From Emiliania huxleyi CCMP1516 (taxonomy: Eukaryota; Haptophyta; Isochrysidales; Noelaerhabdaceae), in NCBI RefSeq assembly GCF_000372725.1, contig NW_005198966.1, positions 1,670,022 through 1,734,021 of the forward strand: 64,000 bases of DNA, written 5' to 3'. Both the position numbers and the translations under genes were made by a program. Under the pieces are notes generated by a model. It was given only the letters and a program-made list of their open reading frames with translations. It searched no databases and was not told the origin of the DNA. Numbering within the stretch: the first letter of the stretch is position 1; each line of letters begins with the position of its first letter. Shown here one piece after another: positions 18,336 to 28,458 of the stretch.

Positions 18336-18770
18336 CTAAATCAATATACAATATTCTTTTCTCTCGCGCACTATGTCAAAACCCCACTGAGAAATTACCG
18401 TCCGCTCCATGATGTCGCCGGCCACCACCTCTCCTCTCTCCTCCCCCGCGAAGATCTCGACTCGCGTGCCCGTCTCGAGGATCGCCTGACCTGCCTGCCT
18501 TGCTGTTGCGTCCACCCTGAGCCGCTTCCGGCGCGACTTCACCGGCTCCGGCGCCTTCGGCAGCAGGTAGTTGGGCCCGCTCTCCTCCACCGCCGCGAGC
18601 ACGACGGACGCGCTTACGTGCTCCACCGCCCCCGCCTCGTCCGGCGGCGGCTCGAACGCCCTCATTCCCGCCTCGCGCTCGCTCCTCTCGCGGGCCAATC
18701 GCTCGTGGTGGGCGTTCCGCCGGTCGACGCCGTCGCCGCGGTGCTCCGCGGTCGCCGCCTGCGGCATCAT
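18336..18770 (-). CDS. Small conserved-looking protein with possible C-terminal CaaX box
   Basis: A 144-residue ORF, not recognised as a named family. The N-terminal half is charged (HHERLARERSEREAGM). The centre, RKRLRVDATARQAGQAILE, followed by GTRVEIF, resembles a segment at 50413-50598 (RLRLDATARLAGHAVVE, then GTHVEIL), so the two belong to one family. The last four residues are C-I-L-I, which fits a prenylation (CaaX) motif, so membrane attachment is possible. The first exon could lie further upstream. Function unknown. Confidence 0.55.
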   Translation of the reverse strand: MMPQAATAEHRGDGVDRRNAHHERLARERSEREAGMRAFEPPPDEAGAVEHVSASVVLAAVEESGPNYLLPKAPEPVKSRRKRLRVDATARQAGQAILETGTRVEIFAGEERGEVVAGDIMERTVISQWGFDIVRERKEYCILI

Positions 18771-19302
18771 CGCCGCCCAGGCGTCGCTAGCACCTACCGT
18801 AGCAGGGGCGTTCCGATGAGCTCCGATGTGTTACGACTCGCTCTCCAGCCCCTCCGCAGCTGTCACGCTTTTGGTCGAAGGGATACCCCCCCCGACCCCC
18901 CCCCCCTGGACGCGTCCACCCTCCGTCCAATCGAGCCGTCCCCTCTTTTACATACATAAATCATCGAAGATCGATCATGCAGCTGTTCCATGGTTTCATG
19001 CGCCTAAAAAAACCTGACTCTAGAAGAGTCACTGACACACATGCCTCTGACGCCCCCTGTCTCCTGCGCCTACCGCTAACCTAGCCCAAAACCACACACA
19101 ACACACGCCCCAGCCAACAACTCATAGTCCACAAAACGCCGCGCTAGTACGGGCTAGAGCGTCGCTACGCTGACGATCTGGAACACGCAAAAGGCACACC
19201 ACCAACCCGGCGAAGGGTCGACGCGCATCGTCCTGGCCCTAGACGTGCTACACACGCGCCTACCTACGGTCGTCCCCTGCTCGCGGGTCGCCTCCGCCCG
19301 GC
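18771..19302. other. Intergenic region
   Basis: Contains two poly-C runs (near 18887-18905) and an AT-richer stretch (18950-19020). No gene recognised. Confidence 0.5.
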
Positions 19303-20922
19303 TCACTCCTCCATCCCGCTCCCCACCTCGGCCTCGCCCCCCGCACTGGCGCCGCTCCCGACGGCGAGCATCACCACGCCCGCCACCTGGAGGGCGAGGG
19401 CGAGCCCGAAGCCGAGCAAGTTCCTCCGCCCGCGGATCTCGTTGAAGCAGACGCACGAGATCACCGACGAAAGCATGACCGGCCCGATCGCGCCAAAGAC
19501 GTACCCCTGCGACATGCCGAGCGCGTCGAGCGAGACGAACTGCGCCGACTCGCCGACGGCCCACATCATGCCCGAGAGGTACGCGGGGCGGATCGCGGCG
19601 TTTGGGACCGACGTGCCGGTGCAGATGGCCCAGGCGCCGACGAGGTGGTAGATGACCGAGGCGGTGGCCCAGGTGCCGAGCGTCTGCGAGAAGAGGAACG
19701 CCATCGGCCGCGTGTCTGGGCCGCGCTGGGCGTTCCAGAGGTCAAAGGGCACGGCGTTGACGCCGCACAGGGCGCCGGCCACGATGGCGAGAAGCACGCC
19801 CAGCAGCTTGCCGCCCGTCGGCTTCGTCGCCGCCGCCAGCTTCGCCGCCGACGCTTGCGCCGTCGGTTGCAGCGCCCGGGGCGTTGTCGCAGGCGACCAG
19901 GGCTCGCGCTTGGCCTCTGCGCCGCTGTACGGCCCGACCCAGTGCTCACCCGGTGTGGCGGGCGAGAAGGCGTCCTTGAGCATCCCGCTCACGTGGAGCG
20001 GGGCCGCGGGCTGCTTGCTCTCCAGCCTCGTCTCCGCGTAAGCCACCGCCCCGACGCCCGCGACGGCGGCCTGCCTCTCGGCGAGGTGCGCGCGCCGAAA
20101 GCCGCCCGGCTGCGCGAGCGCCGACGCCGTCCCGATCTCGGGGTAGAGGAGCTGCATCTCCCGCGACGCCATGTGAGTGCTCGCCGTGCGCTCGCGCTGG
20201 ATCGTCTCGGTGTCCTCGTTTCGCCGCGCCAGGTCTCGCACGGCCTCGGGTGCTCGCTGCCACGAGTCGGCCCGCGTCATGTCGATGGCCGCGGGCGTGG
20301 GAGTCTGCGGCAGGCGCGCGCCGCCCGTCGTCGTGAGGCCTCCCAGCCGCGTGTATGGGGACGACTCCTCGACGGCGAGGTCTGTGCCGCGCGAACTCGG
20401 CGCCACCGCTGGCCAGCGCTGCTCGCCCTCCCACGAGTCTGGCTCGCCGTCCTCCATGCTTGGCTCGACCGCAGAGTCTGGCTCGCCGTCCTCCATGCTT
20501 GGCTCGACCGCAATCATGAAGGCGAAGGAGAGGACGAGGATGCCGATAGAGGCGTCGCTAAGCTCGGGCGATGCCAGGTGGGACACGGGCGTGCCAAAGA
20601 GCCCGTACCGACCCACCGCATACCCGACGACAAGGTTGACGACGTGGTAGAGAGAGAAGCCGACGCCGAGCCCGAGCAGCTTGACGACGGGCAGTACGAA
20701 ATAGTTTGAAATAGACCAGAGCGCGCCTCCGACGAGGCCGAGCGTGAGCACGCCGCCGCCGTAAGCCAGCTGCGCCGCGGTGCCGACAGCAAGGATGCCG
20801 TTGGCCATCATCCACTGGAAGTGCGAGCCGTCGTGGATCTCCGTCCTCCGCACCGGAATGTAGTTTGTGCCAAACATCAGCACCGCGACGCTGGCGCCGA
20901 TGTAGCCGTCGAAGGCGCCCAT
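19303..20922 (-). CDS. TMEM144-family multi-pass transporter
   Basis: A 539-residue protein read from the ATG at 20922 (MGAFDGYIGASVAVL). An N-terminal half with about five membrane segments (MFGTNYIPVRR, then NYFVLPVVKLLGLG) is separated by a long hydrophilic loop (about residues 165-330) from a second half with about five more (VLLAIVAGALCGVNAVPFDL, SGMMWAVGESAQFVSLDALG, VFGAIGPVMLSSVISC). This two-times-five pattern and the conserved blocks match TMEM144, a drug/metabolite-type carbohydrate transporter family. The inner loop has a 13-residue tandem duplication (AVEPSMEDGEPDS) caused by a 39-bp repeat. Substrate unknown. Confidence 0.88.
   Translation of the reverse strand: MGAFDGYIGASVAVLMFGTNYIPVRRTEIHDGSHFQWMMANGILAVGTAAQLAYGGGVLTLGLVGGALWSISNYFVLPVVKLLGLGVGFSLYHVVNLVVGYAVGRYGLFGTPVSHLASPELSDASIGILVLSFAFMIAVEPSMEDGEPDSAVEPSMEDGEPDSWEGEQRWPAVAPSSRGTDLAVEESSPYTRLGGLTTTGGARLPQTPTPAAIDMTRADSWQRAPEAVRDLARRNEDTETIQRERTASTHMASREMQLLYPEIGTASALAQPGGFRRAHLAERQAAVAGVGAVAYAETRLESKQPAAPLHVSGMLKDAFSPATPGEHWVGPYSGAEAKREPWSPATTPRALQPTAQASAAKLAAATKPTGGKLLGVLLAIVAGALCGVNAVPFDLWNAQRGPDTRPMAFLFSQTLGTWATASVIYHLVGAWAICTGTSVPNAAIRPAYLSGMMWAVGESAQFVSLDALGMSQGYVFGAIGPVMLSSVISCVCFNEIRGRRNLLGFGLALALQVAGVVMLAVGSGASAGGEAEVGSGMEE
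20435..20512. repeat. 39-bp tandem duplication inside the TMEM144-like gene
   Basis: 20435-20473 is repeated at 20474-20512 without change, adding 13 residues to the hydrophilic loop in frame. Confidence 0.95.
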
Positions 20923-21089
20923 ACACACGTACACGTACACACACGCACACACACGCGGGATCGCACGCAGGAACCACGCGGGCTCACCCTCGCGGCGGCG
21001 GCGAGGCTGGACGGCCCTCCCTCCCCCCTCACCCCTGCCCCACCCGCCTCGCCTGCAGGCGCGCGGCGCGGGTGTGTGTGTGTGTGTGT

Positions 21090-21275
21090 GGGCTGCTCAA
21101 CGCGGTCGTCGTGCGCCCCGACGGCGCAAACGACGCGGGCGCGCTCTGCCACGCGCTGATGGGCGCAGGCCTGCTCGCGAAGCCGACGCACGGCGACATC
21201 ATCCGGCTCGCGCCGCCGCTCGTCATCTCCGAGGAGCAGGTCATGCAGGCGGCAGACATCATCGAGCGCGAGGCG
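21090..21275 (+). pseudogene. OAT: Orphan 3' exon of ornithine aminotransferase
   Basis: This 62-codon segment reads GLLNAVVVRPDGANDAG, then GLLAKPTHGDIIRLAPPLVI and EQVMQAADIIERE, matching the last part of ornithine-delta-aminotransferase (the LLAKPTHGxIIRLAPPL block is diagnostic). The enzyme transfers the delta-amino group of ornithine using PLP. No upstream exons for the PLP-lysine or the N-terminal half are present; the DNA to the left is the 5' region of the TMEM144-like gene on the other strand and a (TG)n run (21069-21090). The frame stays open past the family's end to 21629. I regard it as a gene fragment, or an exon separated by rearrangement or misassembly. Confidence 0.75.
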
Positions 21276-21680
21276 CGAAACAGCCGGCGGGTTGGGGGGG
21301 GACAGGGGCTGTATTTGAGAAGCAAACGGCTGCCTCAGGCGGAGCTGGGAATAGAAGGACCGCCGCAAGCGGCGTGGCGTGAGCGGTTGAGCATCCTCCG
21401 GGGGCCCCTCTGCGCCGGGGAGGCGTTGTTGGAGGCTAGGACGCAAGCGTCCGTCGCCCTTTTCAAACTCGGGGCCCACTCCGCTACGCTCCGACCCGAA
21501 TTTGGAGGGCCATGTCCCAAGAGAGAGAGATTTTTAGTGTTTGTGTTATGTCCCATGAAATTTAACAAATTTAAGGTGTTGCTGCGCAAAAGGGGTCGGA
21601 CACAGGGCGCAGCTCATGCTAAGTCCTAAGAGCCAGAAGGGGAGCTAGAGAGAACGACTACCCTGTCCCGTTCTTGCGTA

Positions 21681-21760
21681 CACACATGCACATGTACATG
21701 TCCATGCAGCATGCACATGTGCATGTGCATGTGCATGTGCATGTGCATGCACATGCACAC
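21681..21760. repeat. CATGTGCATG-type microsatellite
   Basis: Tandem and self-complementary hexamers of ATGTGC/ATGCAC type, able to form hairpins. A related CATGCAC-rich patch lies at 62600-62760. Confidence 0.9.
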
Positions 21761-21883
21761 CACCACAAAAGCTCTCTCTCTCCTGTCCTCACTCACTCAC
21801 TCAGGGGGGTCACAACTACCGAGTCCCGCGACTAGCTGCCACGTTGCCGACCGAGAGCGGATCTCTTGTCCCCACTCAAGGTT

Positions 21884-22133
21884 ATGGGAGCGGCCATAAC
21901 AGGTGTTATGGCTGTTATGGCTGGCTGCTCATAACACCCCATAACACCTCATAACACCTCATAACACCTCCATCGCTGTCATGGCTGTTATGCCCACCCT
22001 ACCATAACACCTCATAACACCTCATAACACCTCATAGCACTCATAACACCTCCCACTGGTTGTTATGACAGCCAGCATAACAACCTCATAACAGCGCTGT
22101 TATGACTCGGCCAAAACCTCATAACACCTCCCA
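21884..22133. repeat. Minisatellite of CATAACACCT units with inverted copies
   Basis: Roughly 250 bases of 10-bp units (CTCATAACAC and variants) mixed with inverted GTTATGGCTG units. It is not a CRISPR array: no constant-length spacers and repeats are degenerate. It lies where the missing 5' exons of the xylose isomerase would be expected. Confidence 0.9.
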
Positions 22134-22339
22134 CTTTTTAGAAACCTCGAGACATGTACATGTAGTGGAAAAAGGAAAGAAAAAGGACGTGAGTTAAATT
22201 GCGGGAAAGACATACAAGTTAAAAACGGAGGGAAGCGTGCAGAGCTGCAGAGAGTACGAGTTAGAAACGGGAAGCAAATTGCGTGAAGGGGGGGGGGGGG
22301 GGGGCTGGTCTTGATTGAGCAATCTGAAGCCATCGCTCT

Positions 22340-23500
22340 GACGTCCGGCCCGAGGGCGCAACGCAGGCCGAGTCCGACGCAAACTTTGACATCATCGCGG
22401 AACGGCTGGGCGAGGTCCAGGCGGCGAGCGGCCTCAAGCTGCTTTGGGGGACCGCAAACCTCTTCACGCCGCGCCGGTACATGAATGGCGCCGCCACGAA
22501 TCCGGACCCGGTACGCGCCACCGGCGCACGCCCTCGCCACGCGTGCGCCCACCGCAGCGCCCACCGCAGCGCCCGCGCCCCGCCAAAGGCGGTGTTCGCG
22601 CGTGCTGCGGCCTCGGTCAAGAAGTGCCTTGAGGTGACGCACCGGCTGGGCGGGGAGAACTACGTGCTCTGGGGCGGCCGCGAGGGCTACCAGTCGATCC
22701 TCAACACGAACGTGCGGCTCGAGCTCGACAACCTCGCCCGCTTCCTCTCGATGGTGGCCGAGCACAAGCACAAGGTCGGCTTCCGCGGCCCGCTGCTGCT
22801 CGAGCCCAAGCCGCGCGAGCCAATGGCGCATCAGTACGACTACGACGCGGCCACGGTCCTCGGCTTCCTGCGGCAGTACGGGCTGCAGGACGAGTTTGCG
22901 CTCAACCTCGAGGCGAACCACGGCACGCTCGCGGGGCACACGGGCGAGCACGAGACGGCCATGGCGGCCGCCTTTGGCAAGCTGGGCTCCATCGACGCCA
23001 ACCGGAACGAGGCCGTGCTCGGCGGGGTGCGGCACCTCAGAGACAAAACAGCGGCGAACGAACGAGAGCAAAGCCGTGAATAGGCCATGCTCGGCTGGGA
23101 CACGGACATGTTCCCGAACGACGTCGGCCTCGCCACGTACATCATGGACGTCGTACTCAAGCAGGGCGGGCTCGCGCCCGGCGGGCTCAACTTCGACGCA
23201 AAGGTGCGCCGCGAGTCGACCGATGTGGAGGACCTCTTCATCGGCCACATCAACGGCATGGATACGTATGCGCGAGGGCTGCGCAACGCCGCGCGCATGC
23301 AGGCCGAAGGCACGATGGGCGCGCTGGTCGACGAGCGCTACGCCGGCTACGAGCGCACCGCGCTCGGCAGGCAAATTGTGGGCGGCAGGACCTCCCTCGA
23401 GGAGCTGGCGGCGCTCGTGGCGGACGAGCCCGAGCCGCAACAGCGCTCTGCAAAGGTGGAGCTGTACGAGTCCATCTTCTTGGCCACCATGCAAGAATAG
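22340..23500 (+). pseudogene. xylA: Xylose isomerase, 5'-truncated gene copy
   Basis: Three exon blocks: from at most 22340 to 22510, 22589-23011 and 23084-23500. They encode the C-terminal three quarters of xylose isomerase: [80 protein letters not shown] and GGLNFDAKVRR. Metal ligands (Glu in EPKP and EANH, Asp in SIDAN, WDTD and NFDAK) are present. The N-terminal portion with the FHD catalytic His/Asp is absent; upstream is a poly-G run (22288-22304) and minisatellite. Intron 1 (78 nt) is GT-AG. Intron 2 (72 nt) is GC-AG, contains an in-frame stop, and its first bases resemble the first bases of exon 3. Either a truncated copy or a gene whose 5' part is misplaced in the assembly. Confidence 0.85.
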
Positions 23501-23670
23501 AGATCTCGCGCGAGGGGGCGCCGCCGCTGCTACTGCCCATGCCATGCCCGCGCCACAACAAAATGCGTTTCGTGTGTTTGCGGTTTGTACAGTCTCGGTT
23601 GCGGGCATTAAGACAGGGTTGCACAATACATAATACGTATTAATACAACTATCAATACACAATACGTATA

Positions 23671-24428
23671 GGCTAGTGCCATTTCACTCTGACACGCTAA
23701 TCTTGAAAACGTCTCCAACGGAGCTCCGTGTTGCTTCCAGCGCCCTCCCCCGCGCTCCCTGCGGCCATGGCCGATGCTCCTATAGAAAGAGAGGTCATCT
23801 GGCTACCGCTAGAGCGACCCAACTCGTCGACATCGTCCGATGATGGTGCCGCAAAGTCAGCCTTCGGAGGCTATCGTGGGGTCGAGCCGGCAGTAGCCGT
23901 GACATGTGGTTCCACCACCCCTCGTAGGCTTTGCCTCTGACCGCCACCGTTCCCAGGCTGCCTAATTGGATGGAAAGGAAGGCTCGGCGAGCGTATAGAA
24001 GCGTGCTCGACCTCGTCGTGGCAACCTGTACGGCAGCGCTGGTAGGCGCGATGAGCGTCGTGCCACCTGACCCGAGACGGGTCGCAGGCGTCGTACCGAG
24101 CGCGTCGAGACCGTGTCCTGATGTGATCTGCACGGGTGAGTCACGTCGGCGTCAAAGGAGCGACGTGCGACCTGTCAGAGCTTGATCTCCGATCTCAGCG
24201 GCGTCGAGTCGTCTCCGGCGGCGACAATTTTGTCCCTCCCCAGGACGCACAGAGGCAGCTGCGACCCCGGAGAGTGCACGGACAGGCTGCGCGCCGCCTG
24301 TTGAGTGCCGCCGTCCACTTGGCGTGGTGACAGCTGCCGCTGAAGGTCACGAAGAGCAACAAAATGCGGCAAATGGTCAAATCAAGGTTTTGTAACGCGA
24401 GCTGTGCCAGAGTGAAATGGCACTAGCC
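23671..24428. mobile_element. TIR element, about 760 bp
   Basis: Left end GGCTAGTGCCATTTCACTCT (23671 on) is the reverse complement of the right end at 24409-24428; homology continues imperfectly for another 15-25 bases. The flanking bases are AT-rich. The interior has short frames without recognised domains. A second right-end copy lies at 24922-24987, beyond the gap. Confidence 0.7.
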
Positions 24429-24721
24429 ATGATGGTAGAAGGTCGGCAGCGAGGCTATTTTTCGGTAGACGGTCGGAGCGAACCCCGTACGTACGCGTTA
24501 ATTTGCAAGACTGATTTAGAAAAAAAAATGTGCGGGAGGGGAGGGGGCGGGAAGTTGGATGGCCTCCTCCTCGACGCAGACGAGGCGACGGGGGAGAAGC
24601 TCCCCACCAGCACCACTTCGCACGAGAGGATTGTGTCGCACATACAGGGTCAGTTGCAAGACCTCGGGAGTGGAGAAGAGCGAGCGGGAAGGGGCATACG
24701 CCGCATCGGCGGCGTTCCGGA

Positions 24722-24821
24722 NNNNNNNNNNNNNNNNNNNNNNNNNNNNNNNNNNNNNNNNNNNNNNNNNNNNNNNNNNNNNNNNNNNNNNNNNNNNNNN
24801 NNNNNNNNNNNNNNNNNNNNN
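24722..24821. other. Assembly gap (100 N)
   Basis: Exactly 100 undetermined bases, the usual placeholder for a scaffold join of unknown length. It is flanked by repeat copies, which probably caused it. Confidence 0.99.
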
Positions 24822-24989
24822 GTCCCCGCCGAGTGGACGGGGGCACTCCGCGCCACCTGCCGAGTGCCCCCGTCCACTTGGCGGGGTCGCAGCTGCCTCT
24901 GGAAGGCACCGAGAGGGACAAAATGGCGCAAATGGTCAAATCAAGGTTTTGTAACGCGAGCTGTGCCACAGTGAAATGGCACTAGCCAT
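24822..24989. repeat. Hairpin-forming repeat and second TIR-element end
   Basis: 24822-24888 is a long imperfect inverted repeat (CCGCCGAGTGGACGGGGGCA against its complement), followed at 24922-24987 by a near-identical copy of the TIR-element end at 24363-24428. Probably the right part of a second element whose left part lies in or beyond the gap. Confidence 0.7.
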
Positions 24990-25030
24990 AATACACTATA
25001 CAGCGGATGTCAGAGTCCGTATTATTCTGT

Positions 25031-25033
25031 TAC

Positions 25034-25107
<74 letters not shown>
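25031..25107. repeat. (GCC)n trinucleotide repeat
   Basis: About 25 near-perfect GCC/CGC triplets. Long Ala-rich frames across it on both strands are a composition effect, although an Ala-rich exon on the minus strand (about 25200-25640) cannot be excluded. Confidence 0.9.
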
Positions 25108-25845
25108 CGCTGCCACCGTCGCCGTCGCCGTCGCTGCGGCCGTCGCCGCCTCCGCCGCTCTCGCCGCCGCCTCCGTCGCCGACCTGGCGGAGACCGCCCG
25201 CGCCGCCTCGGCCGCCGCCGGCTCCGCCGCGTTTGTTGTGGCGGCGGCGCTTGCCCCCCCTCCGCCCTCCCCCCCCCCGCCGGCGCCCTCAGCAGGCCCG
25301 CGGTCAGCCGCTGCAGCCTCCTCGGCCGTCATGTCGGCGCCGTCGTCGTGGCAGAGGTCGCAGGCGGGCGAGGCGTCGGCGCTAGCCGGGCAGCATGCGC
25401 AGCCCCCGCCGAATGCCTTGAGAGGCGAGCCGGCGCCGGAGAGCGTCGGCCGGACGCCGGGTGGGAGGCCGGCTGGCGCACCGCCGCAGCCCTCGTCGAG
25501 CTCCATCGCCTCCGATGCTGCACCCTCCGGGTCCGCCAGCGCCGCATACCGCCCAGAGGCCGCGTGCGGGGGGGGCGGGGGGGCGCCGGGCTCGGTCGAC
25601 CCGGTCGACCCGACCGACTCGCCCGCCTCGCTCGCTCCGCCGGCCCCGCCTGCCTCGACCACCCATAATAGGGTGCCCACCAGGTTGCAACACCTGTTCC
25701 GCACTGTGCTGTGAATCGAGCGGCAACCAACAGCTCTCAGGACCCCCCGGTGCTGGGGTGCTGCCAGCAACCAACCAACTCACCGGCGAGCGGAGCGAGC
25801 CGAAGAGCTGGGGCCGAATTGGCGCTGTGAACGTCGTTTGAACCG

Positions 25846-26265
25846 ATGTTTCGGCGGGCACGTCGCACCTACGTGGCCGGCCGCCAGGGCCGGCAGCAGG
25901 GCGCCCCCGCGCGGATGCCGACGAGGATCACGGTGCGCTATCTGGGCTCGGAGGTCGGCAAAAAGGTCGCGCGACCCGACACCAAGGGGGAGTTGCTCGA
26001 GCTGGCCGCCAAGAGGCTCAACTTATCTACGCCGGCCTTGCGCATCTTTGCGGAGGGCGGTGACGAGTACGATGGAGACGAAGATGTTGTCTTGATCGAG
26101 AGTGACGAGATCATCTACGTCTCGTGCGGCGAAGACTTCGGCTCGACGGCTCCGACCGGGGCGCCGTCCGCCCCGCCTGCTGCTGCGAGCTCCAACTCCT
26201 CCTACTGCGCCTCAGCCCGCCGTCCTGCCCTCCCTCACTGGTGTGTTCATTGGGGGGGGTCATAA
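25846..26265 (+). CDS. Short ORF with ubiquitin-fold (doublecortin/KHA-like) domain
   Basis: A 139-residue frame starting inside the outer inverted arm. Residues about 24-95 read ITVRYLGSEVGKKVARPDTK, then LLELAAKRLNL, LRIFAEGGDEYDGDEDV and LIESDEIIYVSCGEDF. This pattern of a basic strand, helix, 'GDE' turn and 'D-E-I-I-Y-V-S-x-G-E-x-F' end resembles the doublecortin or KHA beta-grasp fold. The flanks are repeat-derived, so it may be one exon of a larger gene captured by, or invaded by, the repeats. Moderate confidence in coding, low in function. Confidence 0.5.
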   Translation: MFRRARRTYVAGRQGRQQGAPARMPTRITVRYLGSEVGKKVARPDTKGELLELAAKRLNLSTPALRIFAEGGDEYDGDEDVVLIESDEIIYVSCGEDFGSTAPTGAPSAPPAAASSNSSYCASARRPALPHWCVHWGGS

Positions 26266-26442
26266 ACAAACACGGTACAGGATCGAGGTGTACGCTGCTG
26301 AAGCGTGCACCTACATAGTGCGGGACCTGGGGCAGCAACCAACAACCTGGATGGGGACGGGGTGCTGCTCAACCGGCGGCAACCAGCAGCGTTCGCAGCA
26401 GTGTGCGGAACAGGTGTTGCAACTTGGTAATAAGACGGCTCG

Positions 26443-26607
26443 CAGGACCCAAAAGAAAATAGCTTTCCGGCTCAAAAAGGGACGCACGAGGCAAATCTGA
26501 TGTTGGCCAGTTCCAATAGGAGCGAGGCCTCTTCCGTTGGGGGACCGAGTACATAGGAAACGAGGGTTTCCCATTGTGACCCGCTCCAGTGCGAGCGTGA
26601 CACTGCA
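26443..26607. repeat. Dispersed repeat, copy 1
   Basis: Begins ACCCAAAAGAAAA and includes GGGACGCACGAGGCAAA and GGAGCGAGGCCTCTTCCGTT; about 85-90 per cent identical to 54592-54753 in the same orientation. Confidence 0.9.
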
Positions 26608-27709
26608 CTTGGCGCCGAGCACCCGCGGCTCAGACCTTGTGCAGGCCACCCCTCGGTGGGCACGCCGGTCCGGACCGATGGCGCTCGGTGTGGAGCAAGC
26701 AAGACCCCCCCCCCCCCATCGGCGCGCGCTCGCCATTCCAACGGCCGCCAGGAGCACCAAGTCCAAGAGGACTCCTCATGGCTGTGCCCAAGTGGGCTTC
26801 GACCGGCCTCGGCTGGGGGGGCGGGTTGTCCCGGCTGCGGACGCGTTCTGCAGCCACCTGGGCGTGGGTCAGCACCCCAAAACTGCCCCTCGGCGGCATA
26901 CAGCACTGCCAGCCAGCCTCTTCCTCCTCCTAAGGGCTGTACTATAGGCCATATTGCGCCGCCTCCTACTGGCAGCCGGGCGGGCGCGCGCCGTGGGCGC
27001 CTCGGCGCGCGCACGGCTCGCAAAGTTCGAACGAGTACTGCCGCCCGGCCGCCTCAAGGCTGCCGGGCGGCAGTACTCGCCTCGCAAGGCGCGCACCGGC
27101 TGCTCTGGCTGCTGCGCCGGCGGCCGCTGCGCTGGCCGCTGCTGCGCCGGCTGGCGGGCGGTACGGCCGCCGGCGGCCGCTGCACCCGCGCCTTCCCTCG
27201 CGGGCGCCGTCGCGCCGCGCGCGCCCAACTCTGCGAGCCGGTTCTTTACCAGGTTGCAACCCTTGTTCCGCACTCGGCTGTGAACGCTGCTGGTTGCCGC
27301 CGGTTGAGCAGCACCCCATCCCCGTCCACGTTGTTGGTTGCTGCCCCAGGTCCCGCACTTGCTAGCCCCGTTCAGCGTTCTCAAGGGGGGGGGGGGGGCA
27401 AAAATTAAGGGCTACATACATACACTAAAATCGCATACCCTGTCAGCAGTCCACCTCCGGGTGTTTAATGATAGAACACCTTGGAGAGTGCTGCCGGCCC
27501 GGCGGCCCGCCACGTAGGTGCGACGTGCCCGCCGAAACATCGGTTCAAACGACGTTCACAGCGCCAATTTGGCCCCAGCTCTTCGGCTCGCTCCGCTCGC
27601 CGGTGAGTTGGTTGGTTGCTGGCAGCACCCCAGCACCGGGGGGTCCTGAGAGCTGTTGGTTGCCGCTCGATTCACAGCACAGTGCGGAACAAGGGTTGCA
27701 ACCTGGTAA

Positions 27710-28458
27710 AGAACCGGCTCGCTGCTGGCACACGGCACGCGTCGTCACTCAGCCGCGGAGAACAGGCGGTGCTGTGCGCGAAGCGCGCGCGATCTCGTAC
27801 TTTTAAGGCTGGATCCGGCCATTCCAAGGGTATACCTTTGAGAATCCCCAGCGTCCCACCCTCCTAGTCACACTCTCAATATCTCGACTCGCCAACACGA
27901 AGTGCTGCGATCGGGGGTGGCCCATTTCTTTTTTCCTTTCTTTTTTTGGGTCCTGTGGGCACCCTACCCATAATACAATACGTATTAATACAACAATACA
28001 ATACAATACGTATAATACACTATACAGCTCAGTCTCGCTCGTATTGTGCAACCCTGCATTAAGAAACCTTACCATAAAGAAACCCTACCAAGCGATTTCC
28101 GCAAAAATCTAAGAAACCACGGCGCGCCGCAGGCGCGGCCCCAAGAAAGGGCCCACGAGTGTGAACAGGAGCCCCGCTCAAAATTTTCTCTTGACTGTTC
28201 GCCTGCGGCGCGCGCACTTGTCATTTTGCCCAAGTCTGCGGTGTTCTGGGCGGTGTGAATGGAGGTGTGTGCGTCTTCCTGTCATCCCAGGTAGGTAGGT
28301 CGTCATCCCAATTCTCTAATGCAAAACAATTGGAAAAAGAGAGAACGCGCGTCTCCGCATTTCAGCGCTGGCAGCACCCCGCCTAGAGCAGCACCCCAGC
28401 ACCGGTCCTGGGGCAGTGGGCTCGCCGCTCGAGGCGCTGCCAACGCCCGTCGAGTCCA
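27710..28458. other. Repeat-rich intergenic region upstream of the globin gene
   Basis: Contains AATACGTAT-type AT-rich patches (27965-28030, also at 23625-23670), a GCGCGCCGCAGGCGCGG palindrome (28119-28135), and a piece of the CAGCACCCC repeat family at 28369-28410. No gene recognised. Confidence 0.5.

Larger units (their letters stand above)
25679..27709. mobile_element. Nested inverted-repeat block, about 2 kb
   Basis: Outer arms 25679-25876 and 27511-27709 are inverted copies of each other (close to 200 bases, few differences). Inner arms 26318-26432 and 27246-27358 form a second inverted pair. All four share a core with GTTGCAAC, TTCCGCAC and GCAACCAACA-type blocks. This arrangement suggests nested or self-inserted TIR elements. 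The segment 26443-26607 recurs at 54592-54753. No transposase recognised. Confidence 0.8.

Noticed and set aside
21884..22133. Regular repeats resembling a CRISPR array
   Set aside because: Units are 10 bp, degenerate, contiguous and partly inverted, with no unique spacers; the genome is eukaryotic.
25007..25770. Ala-rich proteins on both strands across the GCC repeat
   Set aside because: Frames depend on the trinucleotide repeat; the non-repeat part matches no family and no splice structure could be fixed.
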